From contig JAIYDJ010000013.1 in assembly GCA_027487575.1 (NCBI GenBank), forward strand, positions 1 to 36,484: DNA of 36,484 bases, given 5' to 3'. This document shows positions 8,198 to 17,249 of this stretch, in pieces. The notes under the pieces are model-generated. The model was not told the DNA's origin. It worked only from the letters and a program-made list of their open reading frames with translations, and searched no databases. The DNA comes from Rhodobacter sp. GTDB lineage: Bacteria > Pseudomonadota > Alphaproteobacteria > Rhodobacterales > Rhodobacteraceae. The position numbers were made by a program, and so were the translations under genes. Every line of letters starts with the position of its first letter. The stretch's first letter is position 1.

Positions 8198-9202
8198 ATG
8201 TCCGCCACCCAACTTGCCTGGGACGATACCGTCCTGCCGTTCCAGCTTGACCGCGCCGATGTTCGGGGGCGCGTGGTGCGGCTGGACGGGGTTCTGGACC
8301 AGGTGCTGAAGCAGCACGCCTATCCGCCGCTGATCGAGGCACTGGTGGCCGAGGCGGTGGTGCTGACGGCCCTGATCGGGCAGGCGGTCAAGCTGCGCTG
8401 GAAACTGTCGCTGCAGATCCGGGGCAAGGGACCGGCACGGCTGATCGCGACCGACTACTACGGTCCGACCGACGACGGCCAGCCCGCCCGCATCCGTGCC
8501 TATGCCAGTTACGACGATGAAAGGCTTGATCTCGGCGCTGTACCCTTCAGCCAGATCGGCGAGGGGTATTTCGCCGTGATGCTGGACCAGGGGGAGGGGA
8601 TGGTGCCCTATCAGGGATTCACGCCGATCGCCGGATCGTCGCTGTCGAATTGCGCCGAAACCTATTTCGCGCAGTCCGAACAGTTGCCAACCCGCTTTGC
8701 GCTGAGTTTCGGGCGCAGCCAGATTCCGGGCGATACGGCGCATTGGCGGGCAGGGGGTGTGATGCTGCAGCACATGCCGCAGGCCGGCATGTCGGTCGAG
8801 GTTGCGGCGGATGCGGGATCGGGCGAAGGTGGCCTGCTCCATCACACAGACATTCTGGGCGGGGAAGCCGGTGAAAACTGGACCCGGTGCAACATGCTGC
8901 TGGACACGGTCGAAGAGCTGGAACTTATCGGGCCGTCGGTCGCGCCGACCGACCTGCTGGTCCGGCTGTTCCATGCCGAGGACCCGAGGGTTTTCGATGC
9001 GCAGCCGGTGCGGTTCGGCTGTTCGTGTTCCGAAGACAAGGTCCGCGCGACGATGTCGATCTATTCGCAAAAGGACATCCGGACGATGACCACGCCCGAG
9101 GGCAAGGTGACCGCCGATTGCCAGTTCTGCGGCGCGCACTATGAGATGGACCCGGCCACGCTGGGGTTCGAGGCCGCAAAGGCGCCCGGTGATGCCGGAT
9201 GA
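8198..9202 (+). CDS. hslO: Redox-regulated holdase chaperone Hsp33
   Basis: Cytosolic chaperone that holds unfolding proteins during oxidative and heat stress. It is off when four C-terminal cysteines bind zinc and on when they are oxidised. The 334-residue product has the four-cysteine switch in the family arrangement: C-S-C at 275/277 and C-x-x-C at 308/311 (CQFC). The N-terminal core (LTALIGQAVKLRWKLSLQ, GEGMVPYQGF, LSNCAETYFAQSEQ) also fits Hsp33. ATG at 8198 is chosen for the good AAGGAA seven bases upstream; an in-frame ATG at 8168 lies close to the presumed promoter. The last 11 bases overlap the following Nudix gene, so the two are probably co-translated. Confidence 0.96.
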   Translation: MSATQLAWDDTVLPFQLDRADVRGRVVRLDGVLDQVLKQHAYPPLIEALVAEAVVLTALIGQAVKLRWKLSLQIRGKGPARLIATDYYGPTDDGQPARIRAYASYDDERLDLGAVPFSQIGEGYFAVMLDQGEGMVPYQGFTPIAGSSLSNCAETYFAQSEQLPTRFALSFGRSQIPGDTAHWRAGGVMLQHMPQAGMSVEVAADAGSGEGGLLHHTDILGGEAGENWTRCNMLLDTVEELELIGPSVAPTDLLVRLFHAEDPRVFDAQPVRFGCSCSEDKVRATMSIYSQKDIRTMTTPEGKVTADCQFCGAHYEMDPATLGFEAAKAPGDAG

Positions 9203-9779
9203 CCTTGCACGCCTGTCCGACGCGCTGAACCGCCCGGCGCGCCCGTCGTCGGATTTCGACCTCAATCCCGGCGTCGTGCTGCCCGAAGGCCGCAGCCTGC
9301 GCGCCGCCGCCGTTCTGGTGGCGGTGACACAGCAGGGGCGGCTGATCCTGACGAAACGGTCGTCGCATCTGGCGCATCACCCCGGCCAGATCGCCTTTCC
9401 GGGTGGCAAGGTCGACCCCGGCGATCCCACCCCCGAGGCTGCCGCCCTGCGCGAGGCGTTCGAGGAGGTGGGCCTGCCGACCGGGTCGGTGCAGGTGCTG
9501 GGCCGGCTGGCGGAGCATGAAACCGTGACGGGCTTTCGCATCACCCCTGTGGTGGCCGTGGTCACCCAGCCGTTCACACCGGTTGCCGAGCCGGGCGAGG
9601 TGGACGAGGTGTTTTCGGTCCCGATCAGCCATGTCCTTGATCCCGCCCGTTTCCGGATCGAGCGGCGGCGCTGGCGCGGCGAGTGGCGGCGGTTCTACGT
9701 CGTGCCCTATGGCCCCTACTACATCTGGGGGGCGACGGCGCGCATCCTTCGGGGACTGGCAGACCGGGTTTCGCCATGA
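9192..9779 (+). CDS. CoA-pyrophosphatase-type Nudix hydrolase (NudL-like)
   Basis: Nudix hydrolase of 195 residues related to the CoA diphosphatases. Two linked motifs show this: the CoA-type signature LTKRSSHLAHHPGQIAFPGG (54-72) and the Nudix catalytic part LREAFEEVG (86-94). The family cleaves CoA to 4'-phosphopantetheine and 3',5'-ADP. ATG at 9192 overlaps the end of hslO by 11 bases. The stop TGA lies within the ATGA that starts the CCA-adding enzyme (4-base overlap), so hslO, this gene and cca form a coupled run. CoA specificity is inferred from the motif only. Confidence 0.9.
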   Translation: MPDDLARLSDALNRPARPSSDFDLNPGVVLPEGRSLRAAAVLVAVTQQGRLILTKRSSHLAHHPGQIAFPGGKVDPGDPTPEAAALREAFEEVGLPTGSVQVLGRLAEHETVTGFRITPVVAVVTQPFTPVAEPGEVDEVFSVPISHVLDPARFRIERRRWRGEWRRFYVVPYGPYYIWGATARILRGLADRVSP

Positions 9780-10915
9780 TGATCGGCGGCGACTGGATCG
9801 GTCATCTCGGCACCCAGGCGCTGTGCGCGGCGCTGGAGGCCGCGGGGCATCAGGCGCTGTTCGTGGGGGGCTGCGTGCGCAACGCGCTGCTGGGAACCAA
9901 GGTGTCCGACATCGACATCGCCACCGATGCCCTTCCCGCGCGGGTGCGCAATCTGGCGGAACGCGAAGGGTTCAGGGTGATACCGACCGGAATAGCCCAC
10001 GGGACGGTGACCGTCATTGCCAGGGACCGCCCGCACGAGGTGACAACCTTCCGCCGTGACGTCGAAACAGACGGCCGCCACGCCCTGGTCGCCTTTGCAA
10101 CCGACGTCGCACTGGATGCGGCGCGGCGGGATTTCACCATGAACGCGCTTTATGCCGACAGGCGGGGCCGGGTGTTCGATCCGCTGGGCGGCCTGCCCGA
10201 CCTCGTGGCGCGCCGGGTGCGGTTCGTGGGCGACGCTTCGCTGCGCATCCGCGAGGATTACCTGCGCATCCTGCGGTTCTTCCGGTTCACGGCGTGGTAC
10301 GCCGATCCCGATCTCGGGATCGACGCCGAGGGGTTGGCGGCCTGCGCCGAACTGGCCGACGGGATCGACGGGCTGTCGCGTGAACGGGTCGGGGCCGAGA
10401 TGAAGAAACTGCTGTCCGCCCCGGACCCCGCCCCGGCGCTGGCGGCGATGGCGCAATCGTGCGTGCTGGCGCGCGTGCTGCCCGGCGCGGACCCCCGGTC
10501 TGTCGCGCCTCTGGTCCATCTCGAACCGCCCGCGCGTCCTGACTGGATGCGCCGTCTGGCGGCGATCGGTGGCGAAGACCCCGTCGGAAACCTGCGCCTC
10601 TCGCGGGCCGAGGCGCGCGACCTTGCCGCCCTGCGCGAGGCAATCGGCAGTTCGGATACCCCAGCCGTTCTGGGCTGGCGTCTGGGTCTGGCGCGGGGCG
10701 GCGACGCCGTTCTGCTGCGGGCCAGCGTGCTGGAACAACCGCTGCCCGCAGCCGCCATGGACGAGGTCCGGCGCGGGGCTGCCAGCCGCTTTCCCATTGC
10801 CGCGGCCGACCTGACGGGCCTGACCGGCCCCGCGGTGGGTACCCGTCTGCGGCAGATCGAGGCGCGCTGGCTGGCGTCGGACCTGACTCTGACGCGGAAC
10901 GATCTGCTTGGCTGA
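9776..10915 (+). CDS. cca: CCA tRNA nucleotidyltransferase
   Basis: Class II nucleotidyltransferase of 379 residues that adds or repairs the 3' CCA of tRNAs; poly(A) polymerases share the fold. The N-terminal head shows FVGGCVRNALLG (29-40) followed by the metal-binding D45-I-D47, then HGTVTV and the ribose-recognition RRDFTMNAL (about 118-126). The neck region ILRFFRFTAWYA fits tRNA-binding family members. Two consecutive ATG codons (9776, 9779) could start it; the first overlaps the previous stop as ATGA. It is the last gene of the hslO run, with 56 bases to the ABC exporter. A poly(A) polymerase-like role cannot be excluded from sequence alone. Confidence 0.9.
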   Translation: MMIGGDWIGHLGTQALCAALEAAGHQALFVGGCVRNALLGTKVSDIDIATDALPARVRNLAEREGFRVIPTGIAHGTVTVIARDRPHEVTTFRRDVETDGRHALVAFATDVALDAARRDFTMNALYADRRGRVFDPLGGLPDLVARRVRFVGDASLRIREDYLRILRFFRFTAWYADPDLGIDAEGLAACAELADGIDGLSRERVGAEMKKLLSAPDPAPALAAMAQSCVLARVLPGADPRSVAPLVHLEPPARPDWMRRLAAIGGEDPVGNLRLSRAEARDLAALREAIGSSDTPAVLGWRLGLARGGDAVLLRASVLEQPLPAAAMDEVRRGAASRFPIAAADLTGLTGPAVGTRLRQIEARWLASDLTLTRNDLLG

Positions 10916-10971
10916 CGGTTTCCCTTGGCCGTGATCTGGGGTATAGCGGCGCGAACCCCTCCGAGGCCATC

Positions 10972-12816
10972 ATGTTCAAGTTCTTCGAGGGGCTCGTCGA
11001 CCCCTACGCCCCCTATGCGCAAAGCGACACGCCCCCGCGCAAGCTGTGGCCGTTCCTGAAGGAGTACATCCAGCCGTTCCGCGGAGTGTTTGCCGTGACG
11101 GCGGTCCTGTCGATCCTGTCTGCCTTCGCGGATGTGGCGCTGATCTGGTATGTCGGGCGCGTGGTGGACCTGTTGGCCAGCGATACGCCCGCGCAGGTCT
11201 GGGCGAGCTACGGCACCGAATTCATGCTGGTCGCGGCGGCGATCCTTGTGGTGCGCCCGTTGCTGATCGCGGCGGATGTGGCGTTGTTGCACAACACCAT
11301 CCTGCCGAACTTCGGCACGATGATCCGCTGGCGCGCACATCGACATGTGATCCGCCAGCCGGTGGGCTGGTTCGAGTCCGACTTCGCGGGCCGCATCGCC
11401 AACCGCATCATGCAGACCCCCCCGGCGGCGGGAGATGCGGTGTTCCAGACCTTTGATGCGGTGGCCTTCGCATCGGTGACCGTGATCGGCGCGGGGCTGA
11501 TGCTGGCCGAGGCGGATCTGCGCCTGCTGGCCCCTTTGGTGATCTGGTTCATCGCCTATGCAGGCCTTGTGCGCTGGACGCTGCGCCGCGCCGGGCCTGC
11601 CGCGATGGCAAGTTCCGACGCACGTTCTGCCGTGACGGGGCGGGTGGTCGATGCCTATACCAACATCCATTCGGTGAAGCTTTTTGCGCATCACGACGCG
11701 GAACTGGACTATGCCAAAGAGGCGATCGAGCATGCCCGCGTGACCTTTCAGAAGGAAATGCGGATCGTCACCAAGATGGACCTGACGTTGACCACGCTGA
11801 ACGGCTTTCTGATCGTGTCAGTGATCGGGCTGGGGCTGTGGCTGTGGTACGGCGGGGCAGCGACCATCGGCACCGTGGCGGCCGCGAGCGCACTGGTGCT
11901 GCGGCTGAACAACATGACCTACTGGGTGATGTGGGCCACCACCGCGCTGGTGCAGGCGCTGGGCGTGGTGGCCGAGGGGATGGAGACGATCACCCATCCG
12001 ATCGGGCTGGTGGACAGGCCGCAGGCGGCCACGCTGCGGCTGACCGAAGGCGGCATCAAGATTGAAGGTGTGTCGCACCACTACGGGCGCGGGTCGGGCG
12101 GATTGCAAAGCGTCAGCCTGACGGTGCGGCCGGGCGAAAGGATCGGTCTGGTTGGACGGTCGGGTGCGGGAAAATCGACGCTGGTCAAGCTGATGCTGCG
12201 GTTCTACGACACGGAGGGTGGCCGCATCCTGATCGACGGGCAGGACATTGCAGGCGTGACGCAGGAAAGCCTGCGCCGGGCCATCGGCATGGTCAGCCAG
12301 GACTCGAGCCTGATGCACCGGTCGGTGCGCGCCAACATCCTGTACGGCCGCCCCGATGCCAGCGAAGAAATGATGATCGCCGCCGCAAAACAGGCCGAGG
12401 CGCATGATTTCATCCTGACGCTGGAAGACCCCGAAGGCCGTACCGGATACGATGCCCAGGTCGGCGAGCGGGGGGTGAAACTGTCGGGCGGGCAGCGGCA
12501 GCGGGTGGCGCTGGCACGGGTGATCCTGAAGGACGCGCCGATCCTGATTCTGGACGAGGCGACGAGCGCGCTGGACAGCGAGGCCGAAGCACTGATCCAG
12601 GAAACGCTGTTCGGGGTGATGCAGGGCAAGACGGTGATCGCCATCGCGCACCGGCTGTCCACCATCGCCGCGATGGACCGCATCGTGGTGTTGGACGATG
12701 GCAGGATTGTCGAGGAAGGCACGCATTCCGGGCTTTTGGCACAGGATGGCCTATATGCAAGGTTCTGGATGCGTCAGTCGGGCGGGTTCATCGGCCTGGA
12801 GGACGCCGCCGAATGA
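10972..12816 (+). CDS. ABC exporter half-transporter 1 (fused permease-ATPase)
   Basis: Type IV ABC exporter of 614 residues: an N-terminal six-helix permease domain (about 35-330) fused to an ATPase domain. ATPase motifs are Walker A GRSGAGKST (about 394), signature LSGGQRQR (about 503), Walker B ILILDEATSALD with the catalytic Glu, and the H-loop AHRLS. It probably moves a lipid, glycolipid or peptide-like compound across the inner membrane; the substrate is unknown. The last four bases overlap the next gene (ATGA), a related exporter of nearly equal length with motifs at the same residue positions, so they probably form a heterodimer. Both end with RQSGGFIG, which points to an old tandem duplication. 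Confidence 0.93.
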   Translation: MFKFFEGLVDPYAPYAQSDTPPRKLWPFLKEYIQPFRGVFAVTAVLSILSAFADVALIWYVGRVVDLLASDTPAQVWASYGTEFMLVAAAILVVRPLLIAADVALLHNTILPNFGTMIRWRAHRHVIRQPVGWFESDFAGRIANRIMQTPPAAGDAVFQTFDAVAFASVTVIGAGLMLAEADLRLLAPLVIWFIAYAGLVRWTLRRAGPAAMASSDARSAVTGRVVDAYTNIHSVKLFAHHDAELDYAKEAIEHARVTFQKEMRIVTKMDLTLTTLNGFLIVSVIGLGLWLWYGGAATIGTVAAASALVLRLNNMTYWVMWATTALVQALGVVAEGMETITHPIGLVDRPQAATLRLTEGGIKIEGVSHHYGRGSGGLQSVSLTVRPGERIGLVGRSGAGKSTLVKLMLRFYDTEGGRILIDGQDIAGVTQESLRRAIGMVSQDSSLMHRSVRANILYGRPDASEEMMIAAAKQAEAHDFILTLEDPEGRTGYDAQVGERGVKLSGGQRQRVALARVILKDAPILILDEATSALDSEAEALIQETLFGVMQGKTVIAIAHRLSTIAAMDRIVVLDDGRIVEEGTHSGLLAQDGLYARFWMRQSGGFIGLEDAAE

Positions 12817-14663
12817 AAGCATTGCTGCGACTGGGCGACCTGATCGACGCCTTCCGCCCGGCCGACGGCCCGCCGCCCCAGTCCCTGGGGGCCTTCATGA
12901 ACTGGGGGCTGAAGGGATCGTGGGCGATGCTCTGGCTGTCGGGCGTGCTGTCGGCCATGTCCGGCGTGTCCGAAGTGGTGTCGGCGCTGTTCATCGGCTG
13001 GGTGGTCGATGCCGTCATCTCGTCCGGACCCGAGCGGTTCTTTGCCGACCATGGCACACTGGTCCTGTGGTTTCTGCTGTTCTACCTGGTCTTGCGTCCG
13101 TTGTCCTTCGGGGTCGCGGCGGCGGCGAACTCGGTCATCATCGGGCCGAACGTCATGCCTCTGGTCCTGTCGCGCCTGCACCGCTGGACGCTGGGGCAAG
13201 CGGTGACCTTCTTTGACAACGATTTTGCCGGGCGTATCGCGCAAAAGCAGATGCAGGCCGCGCGGGCGATCACCGATGTCGCGACCGAAGTCATCAACAC
13301 CGTCTTCTTCGCGCTGGCATCGGTGATCGGGTCGGTTCTGGTTCTGGTCGCGCTGGACATGCGGCTGGCGGCGGCGCTGGCGGTGTGGCTGGGGGCCTAT
13401 GTCCTGCTGATCCGGTTCTTCCTGCCACGCATCCGCGAAAACTCGGCTGGCCGGGCATCGGCCCGCGCGATGGTTTCGGGGCAGGTGGTGGATACCATCA
13501 CCAACATCAAGACGGTGAAGCTGTTCGCCCACGCCGCGTTCGAGGACAAGGTCGCGCTGAAGGCGATGGAGGTGTTTCGCGACCGCAGTCTGGAGTTCGG
13601 CGAGATTTCGACGTGGTTCCGCCTGTCACTGATGACGCTGGCGGGTCTGTTGCCGGTGCTGCTGATCGGCGGTTCGGTGTTGTCCTGGCAGCAGGGCCTG
13701 ACGACGGCGGGGGCCATCGCCTCGGCCGGGGCCATTGCCATGCGGATCGCGCAGATGTCGGGCTGGGTCAGTTTCACCCTGATGTCGATCTACACCAGTG
13801 TCGGCGAGGTAGAGGACGGCATGCGCACCATCGCCGTTCCGCACCAGCTTGCCGATGCGCCCGATGCCGTCGATCTGCCGCGCATCAAGGGCGAAGTGCG
13901 GTTTGATTCCGCCAGTTTTGGCTATGGCCGGGGGCGTGGCGGGGTCAGCGACATCAACCTGACAATCCGGGCGGGGGAAAAGCTGGGCATCGTGGGGGCC
14001 TCGGGGGCGGGCAAATCCTCGCTCGTGTCGCTGCTCTTGCGGCTTTACGATGTGGAACAGGGCCGGGTTCTGGTCGAAGGGCAGGATGTGCGCCATGTCA
14101 CGCAGGAATCGTTGCGGCGGCAGATCGGCATGGTCACGCAGGAAACCGCTATGTTCAACCGGTCTGCCCGCGACAACATCGCCTACGGCCGCCCCGACGC
14201 AAGCGAGGCCGAAATCGTCGCAGCCGCTCGTCAGGCCGAGGCGCACGACTTCATCGAGACGATGCAGGATCACACCGGGCGCAAGGGATATGCGGCCTTT
14301 CTGGGCGAACGCGGCGTGAAACTGTCCGGTGGACAGCGGCAGCGGATCGCGCTGGCCCGCGCCTTCCTGAAGGACGCGCCGATCCTTGTGCTGGACGAGG
14401 CGACCAGTGCGCTTGACAGCGAGGTGGAGGCCAGCATCCAGGAGGCGTTGAACCGGGTGATGGTGGGCAAGACCGTGCTGGCCATCGCGCACCGCCTGTC
14501 GACCATCGCCGCCATGGACCGGATCATCGTTCTGGACGATGGCCGCATCGTCGAGGACGGCACCCATGCCGCGCTGCTGGCCCGCAACGGGCTTTATGCC
14601 CGCTATTGGAACCGCCAGTCGGGCGGGTTCATCGGGGCGGACGATGTGAAAGCCGCCGAATGA
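12813..14663 (+). CDS. ABC exporter half-transporter 2 (fused permease-ATPase)
   Basis: Second half-transporter, 616 residues, paralogous to the preceding gene. The permease domain comes first, then an ATPase with Walker A GASGAGKSS (about 394), signature LSGGQRQR (about 503), Walker B ILVLDEATSALD and H-loop AHRLS. All catalytic residues, including the Walker B Glu, are intact in both copies. A heterodimer would therefore have two competent ATP sites, rather than one degenerate site as in many heterodimeric exporters. The start ATG overlaps the upstream stop by four bases. The 70-base gap to the next gene shows no terminator. Confidence 0.93.
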   Translation: MKALLRLGDLIDAFRPADGPPPQSLGAFMNWGLKGSWAMLWLSGVLSAMSGVSEVVSALFIGWVVDAVISSGPERFFADHGTLVLWFLLFYLVLRPLSFGVAAAANSVIIGPNVMPLVLSRLHRWTLGQAVTFFDNDFAGRIAQKQMQAARAITDVATEVINTVFFALASVIGSVLVLVALDMRLAAALAVWLGAYVLLIRFFLPRIRENSAGRASARAMVSGQVVDTITNIKTVKLFAHAAFEDKVALKAMEVFRDRSLEFGEISTWFRLSLMTLAGLLPVLLIGGSVLSWQQGLTTAGAIASAGAIAMRIAQMSGWVSFTLMSIYTSVGEVEDGMRTIAVPHQLADAPDAVDLPRIKGEVRFDSASFGYGRGRGGVSDINLTIRAGEKLGIVGASGAGKSSLVSLLLRLYDVEQGRVLVEGQDVRHVTQESLRRQIGMVTQETAMFNRSARDNIAYGRPDASEAEIVAAARQAEAHDFIETMQDHTGRKGYAAFLGERGVKLSGGQRQRIALARAFLKDAPILVLDEATSALDSEVEASIQEALNRVMVGKTVLAIAHRLSTIAAMDRIIVLDDGRIVEDGTHAALLARNGLYARYWNRQSGGFIGADDVKAAE

Positions 14664-14733
14664 CGCGGGTCCGACCGGCATTGACGACGCACGCACAACC
14701 CGCCAAGGCAGGCATCTGACAAGCGGGGCAGAC

Positions 14734-15963
14734 GTGCAACTGACGATCGACAGACTGGGCCACCACGGCGACGGAATCGGGCAGGGCCCGGATGGGCCGG
14801 TCTATGCCGCGCAGATGCTGCCCGGCGAGGTGATCGAAGGGGATGTGCAGGGCGACCGGATGCTGTCGCCCCGCATCCTGATGCCCTCGCCCGAACGGGT
14901 CCGACCACCCTGCGTGCATGCCCGGACCTGCGGCGGCTGCCTGATGCAGCACGCCGACGACGCCTTTGTCGCGGACTGGAAACAGGGCATCGTCGCGGGC
15001 GCGCTGGCGGGGCAGGGGTTGCAGGCACGCTTCCTGCCGATGCACACCTCTCCGCCCAACTCGCGCAGGCGGGCGGTTCTGACCGGGCGGCGCACCAAGG
15101 GCGGGGTCCTTCTGGGGTTTCACGCGCGGGGGTCCGATCTGCTGGTCGCGATCCCGCACTGCAAGTTGCTGCACCCTGACCTGATCGCGACCTTCCCCGC
15201 GCTGGAGGCGCTGGTGCGCGCGGGCGGCACGCGGACGACCGAACTGGCGCTGACCGTCACACGCAGCCTGGCCGGGCCGGATGTCGCGGTTTCGGGCGGC
15301 AAAGAGCTGACCTCCGACCTGCGGATGGACCTTGCGCGGCTGGCCGAAACGCACAACCTGGCCCGGCTGACCTGGGGCGACGAGATGGTCGCCCTGCGTG
15401 CACAACCGATGCAACGGTTTGGCGGTGTGCTGGTCACACCGCCGCCCGGCGCGTTCCTTCAGGCCACGGCCGAGGGCGAGGCCGCCCTGCTGCGCGCCGT
15501 GGCGCTGGCCATCGGGTCGGCCCGCCACATCGCCGACCTGTTTGCGGGCATCGGCACCTTTGCGCTGCCGATGTCGGAACGGGCGGATGTTCTGGCCGTC
15601 GAAGGCGACCCTGCGATGACGTCGGCGCTGGACCGGGCACAGCGCAACGCCACGGGCATGAAACGCATCACCGTGCAGACCCGCGACCTGTTCCGCCGCC
15701 CGATGGAACCCGACGAGTTGCGCGGGCTGGACGCCGTGGTGATCGACCCGCCCCGCGCCGGGGCTGAGGCGCAGACCGAACGGTTGGCGGCGGCGCGCGT
15801 GCCGCTGATCGCGTCGGTGTCGTGCAACCCGGTGACCTTTGCCCGCGATGCCCGCCTTCTGACCGGTGCGGGATACAGGCTGGACTGGGTGCAGGTGATT
15901 GACCAGTTCCGCTGGTCCGCGCATGTCGAACTCGCCGCCCGGTTCGTGCTGGATGCGCCATAG
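14734..15963 (+). CDS. Class I SAM-dependent 5-methyluridine RNA methyltransferase (RumA/TrmA family)
   Basis: RNA methyltransferase of 409 residues in the RumA/RlmD family, which methylates C5 of uridine in rRNA or tRNA. A short TRAM-like N-terminus (QLTIDRLGHHGDGIG) is followed by an iron-sulfur type cluster motif C60-x5-C66-x2-C69, with a fourth Cys in AIPHCKLL. The SAM-binding motif is DLFAGIGTFALP, then VIDPPRAG, and the catalytic Cys is in SVSCNPVTF near the C-terminus. The start is GTG; no in-frame ATG lies upstream and GCGGGGCAG precedes it. It is shorter than E. coli RlmD. Whether rRNA or tRNA is the target cannot be told. Confidence 0.9.
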   Translation: MQLTIDRLGHHGDGIGQGPDGPVYAAQMLPGEVIEGDVQGDRMLSPRILMPSPERVRPPCVHARTCGGCLMQHADDAFVADWKQGIVAGALAGQGLQARFLPMHTSPPNSRRRAVLTGRRTKGGVLLGFHARGSDLLVAIPHCKLLHPDLIATFPALEALVRAGGTRTTELALTVTRSLAGPDVAVSGGKELTSDLRMDLARLAETHNLARLTWGDEMVALRAQPMQRFGGVLVTPPPGAFLQATAEGEAALLRAVALAIGSARHIADLFAGIGTFALPMSERADVLAVEGDPAMTSALDRAQRNATGMKRITVQTRDLFRRPMEPDELRGLDAVVIDPPRAGAEAQTERLAAARVPLIASVSCNPVTFARDARLLTGAGYRLDWVQVIDQFRWSAHVELAARFVLDAP

Positions 15964-16043
15964 GTCACAGAGCCGTGAGGCCGTCCCGTCTATGCAAATC
16001 GCCATTGTTTCGGTACACGCAAAGAAAAAGGTACGGGCAGGCG

Positions 16044-16535
16044 ATGGCATTTTTTCGGGTTGTGGTTCTTCTTGTCATGGCTTTTGGCCTGACGGCCTGC
16101 GGGTCCAAGTTCAAGGGGTACAGCGGCCCCCGCGTGACCCTGGTCGAGGTGGATAAATCAGACCGCAAGATGTATCTGCTGCACAAGGACAAGGTTCTGA
16201 AAACCTACGACATCGCGCTGGGGTTTGCGCCGACGGGGCACAAGCAGTTCGAAGGCGACGGAAAGACGCCGGAAGGCAGCTATTTCATCAGCCACCGCAA
16301 CCCGGATTCCACCTACCATCTGTCGCTGGGCATCTCGTACCCCAACCACAACGACCTTGCCTTTGCGGCCGCTGCCGGAAAGCGGCCCGGTGGGGATATC
16401 TTCATTCACGGTGCGCCGAACGGCCGCCCCGACCGGCGCGACTGGACGGCGGGCTGCATCGCCGTGACAGACCGCCAGATGGAGCGGATCTATGCCATGG
16501 TCAAACCCGGCACGCCGATCAACATCCGGCCTTGA
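16044..16535 (+). CDS. L,D-transpeptidase (YkuD) family lipoprotein
   Basis: Envelope enzyme of 163 residues. The N-terminal hydrophobic stretch ends in a lipobox LTAC with Cys19, so it is probably a lipid-anchored periplasmic protein. The YkuD catalytic region is present: IHGAPN with His122 and DWTAGCIAV with nucleophile Cys138. YkuD enzymes make 3-3 peptidoglycan cross-links or attach or detach proteins at peptidoglycan. The usual Ser before Gly-Cys is replaced (T-A-G-C), and the Arg after GC-I is Ala, as in the YafK/ErfK-like subgroup. An in-frame TTG/ATG leader upstream adds 23 residues but no better signal. It is convergent with a CAP-domain lipoprotein gene 6 bases away. Confidence 0.87.
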   Translation: MAFFRVVVLLVMAFGLTACGSKFKGYSGPRVTLVEVDKSDRKMYLLHKDKVLKTYDIALGFAPTGHKQFEGDGKTPEGSYFISHRNPDSTYHLSLGISYPNHNDLAFAAAAGKRPGGDIFIHGAPNGRPDRRDWTAGCIAVTDRQMERIYAMVKPGTPINIRP

Positions 16536-16541
16536 TCCGGG

Positions 16542-17057
16542 TCAGGAACCGGTAATCAGCGTCCACCAGATCTTGCCCTGCGGTTCCTGAAACCAGGCAA
16601 AGCCGATCGTCCGCGCGGCCGGGTCAAGGATCACGTCGCGGGTGTCGGGCTGACCCATCCATGCCGACAGCGTTTCCAGCTCTGTCTGGTAGGTTTCCGA
16701 AATCAGCTCACCCTGCAGCCGCCCGGTGAAGCCCACCCGCTGCACCCGCTGCAACGGCGACGACCCGTCCGACCCGAAATGCCAGGGGCGGTTCTGCACC
16801 GACATGTCGCGTGAATGGGTGGCCGCAGCCGCATTCAGCGCCGCATCAAAGGCAAGCGGGCTTGCCCCCTTTGCCGCGCGCAGGGCATTGACCGAGTCGA
16901 GCAGACGGAACGGAATCTGCGCTGCTGTTGCCGGGTTGATGGTGTAGACCGTGGGCAACGGCTTTCCATCCGACCCGAGGGCCGGCCCTTGCGACGTCGA
17001 AGCACAGGCTGAAAGAATCGCCGCGCCGCCCAATAGCAGAACCGTCCGTCTGTTCAT
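16542..17057 (-). CDS. CAP/SCP-domain lipoprotein
   Basis: Secreted protein of 171 residues with an N-terminal signal ending in a lipobox (ILSAC), so probably lipid-anchored. The mature part is a CAP domain (cysteine-rich secretory/SCP family): LLDSVNALRAAKGASPLAFD, then THSRDMS and HFGSDGSSPLQRVQRVGF, which carry the two His of the CAP site, and a C-terminal IGFAW strand. Bacterial CAP proteins (YkwD-like) are extracellular and mostly of unknown activity. The start ATG at 17057 has GGTGG upstream; an extension to 17096 adds no signal. The gene lies between two L,D-transpeptidase genes, which hints at a cell-wall role, but that is inference. Confidence 0.87.
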   Translation of the reverse strand: MNRRTVLLLGGAAILSACASTSQGPALGSDGKPLPTVYTINPATAAQIPFRLLDSVNALRAAKGASPLAFDAALNAAAATHSRDMSVQNRPWHFGSDGSSPLQRVQRVGFTGRLQGELISETYQTELETLSAWMGQPDTRDVILDPAARTIGFAWFQEPQGKIWWTLITGS

Positions 17058-17249
17058 CACAAATCCACCTACATCGAGCCCCAGAGTGCGCCCCAAGTCT
17101 CGTCCTTACCGTTTGCCTTCGGTTTATCCAAGTCCCGGCGGATCACGCGTCGTCAATGTGCGCTGCTCCGCCGAATGACGGCTGTTTGAATTGCAGGCAA
17201 GGCCGCAACATTGTAAGAAAACTGCCACTTGATGCCAAGGAGACCACAA

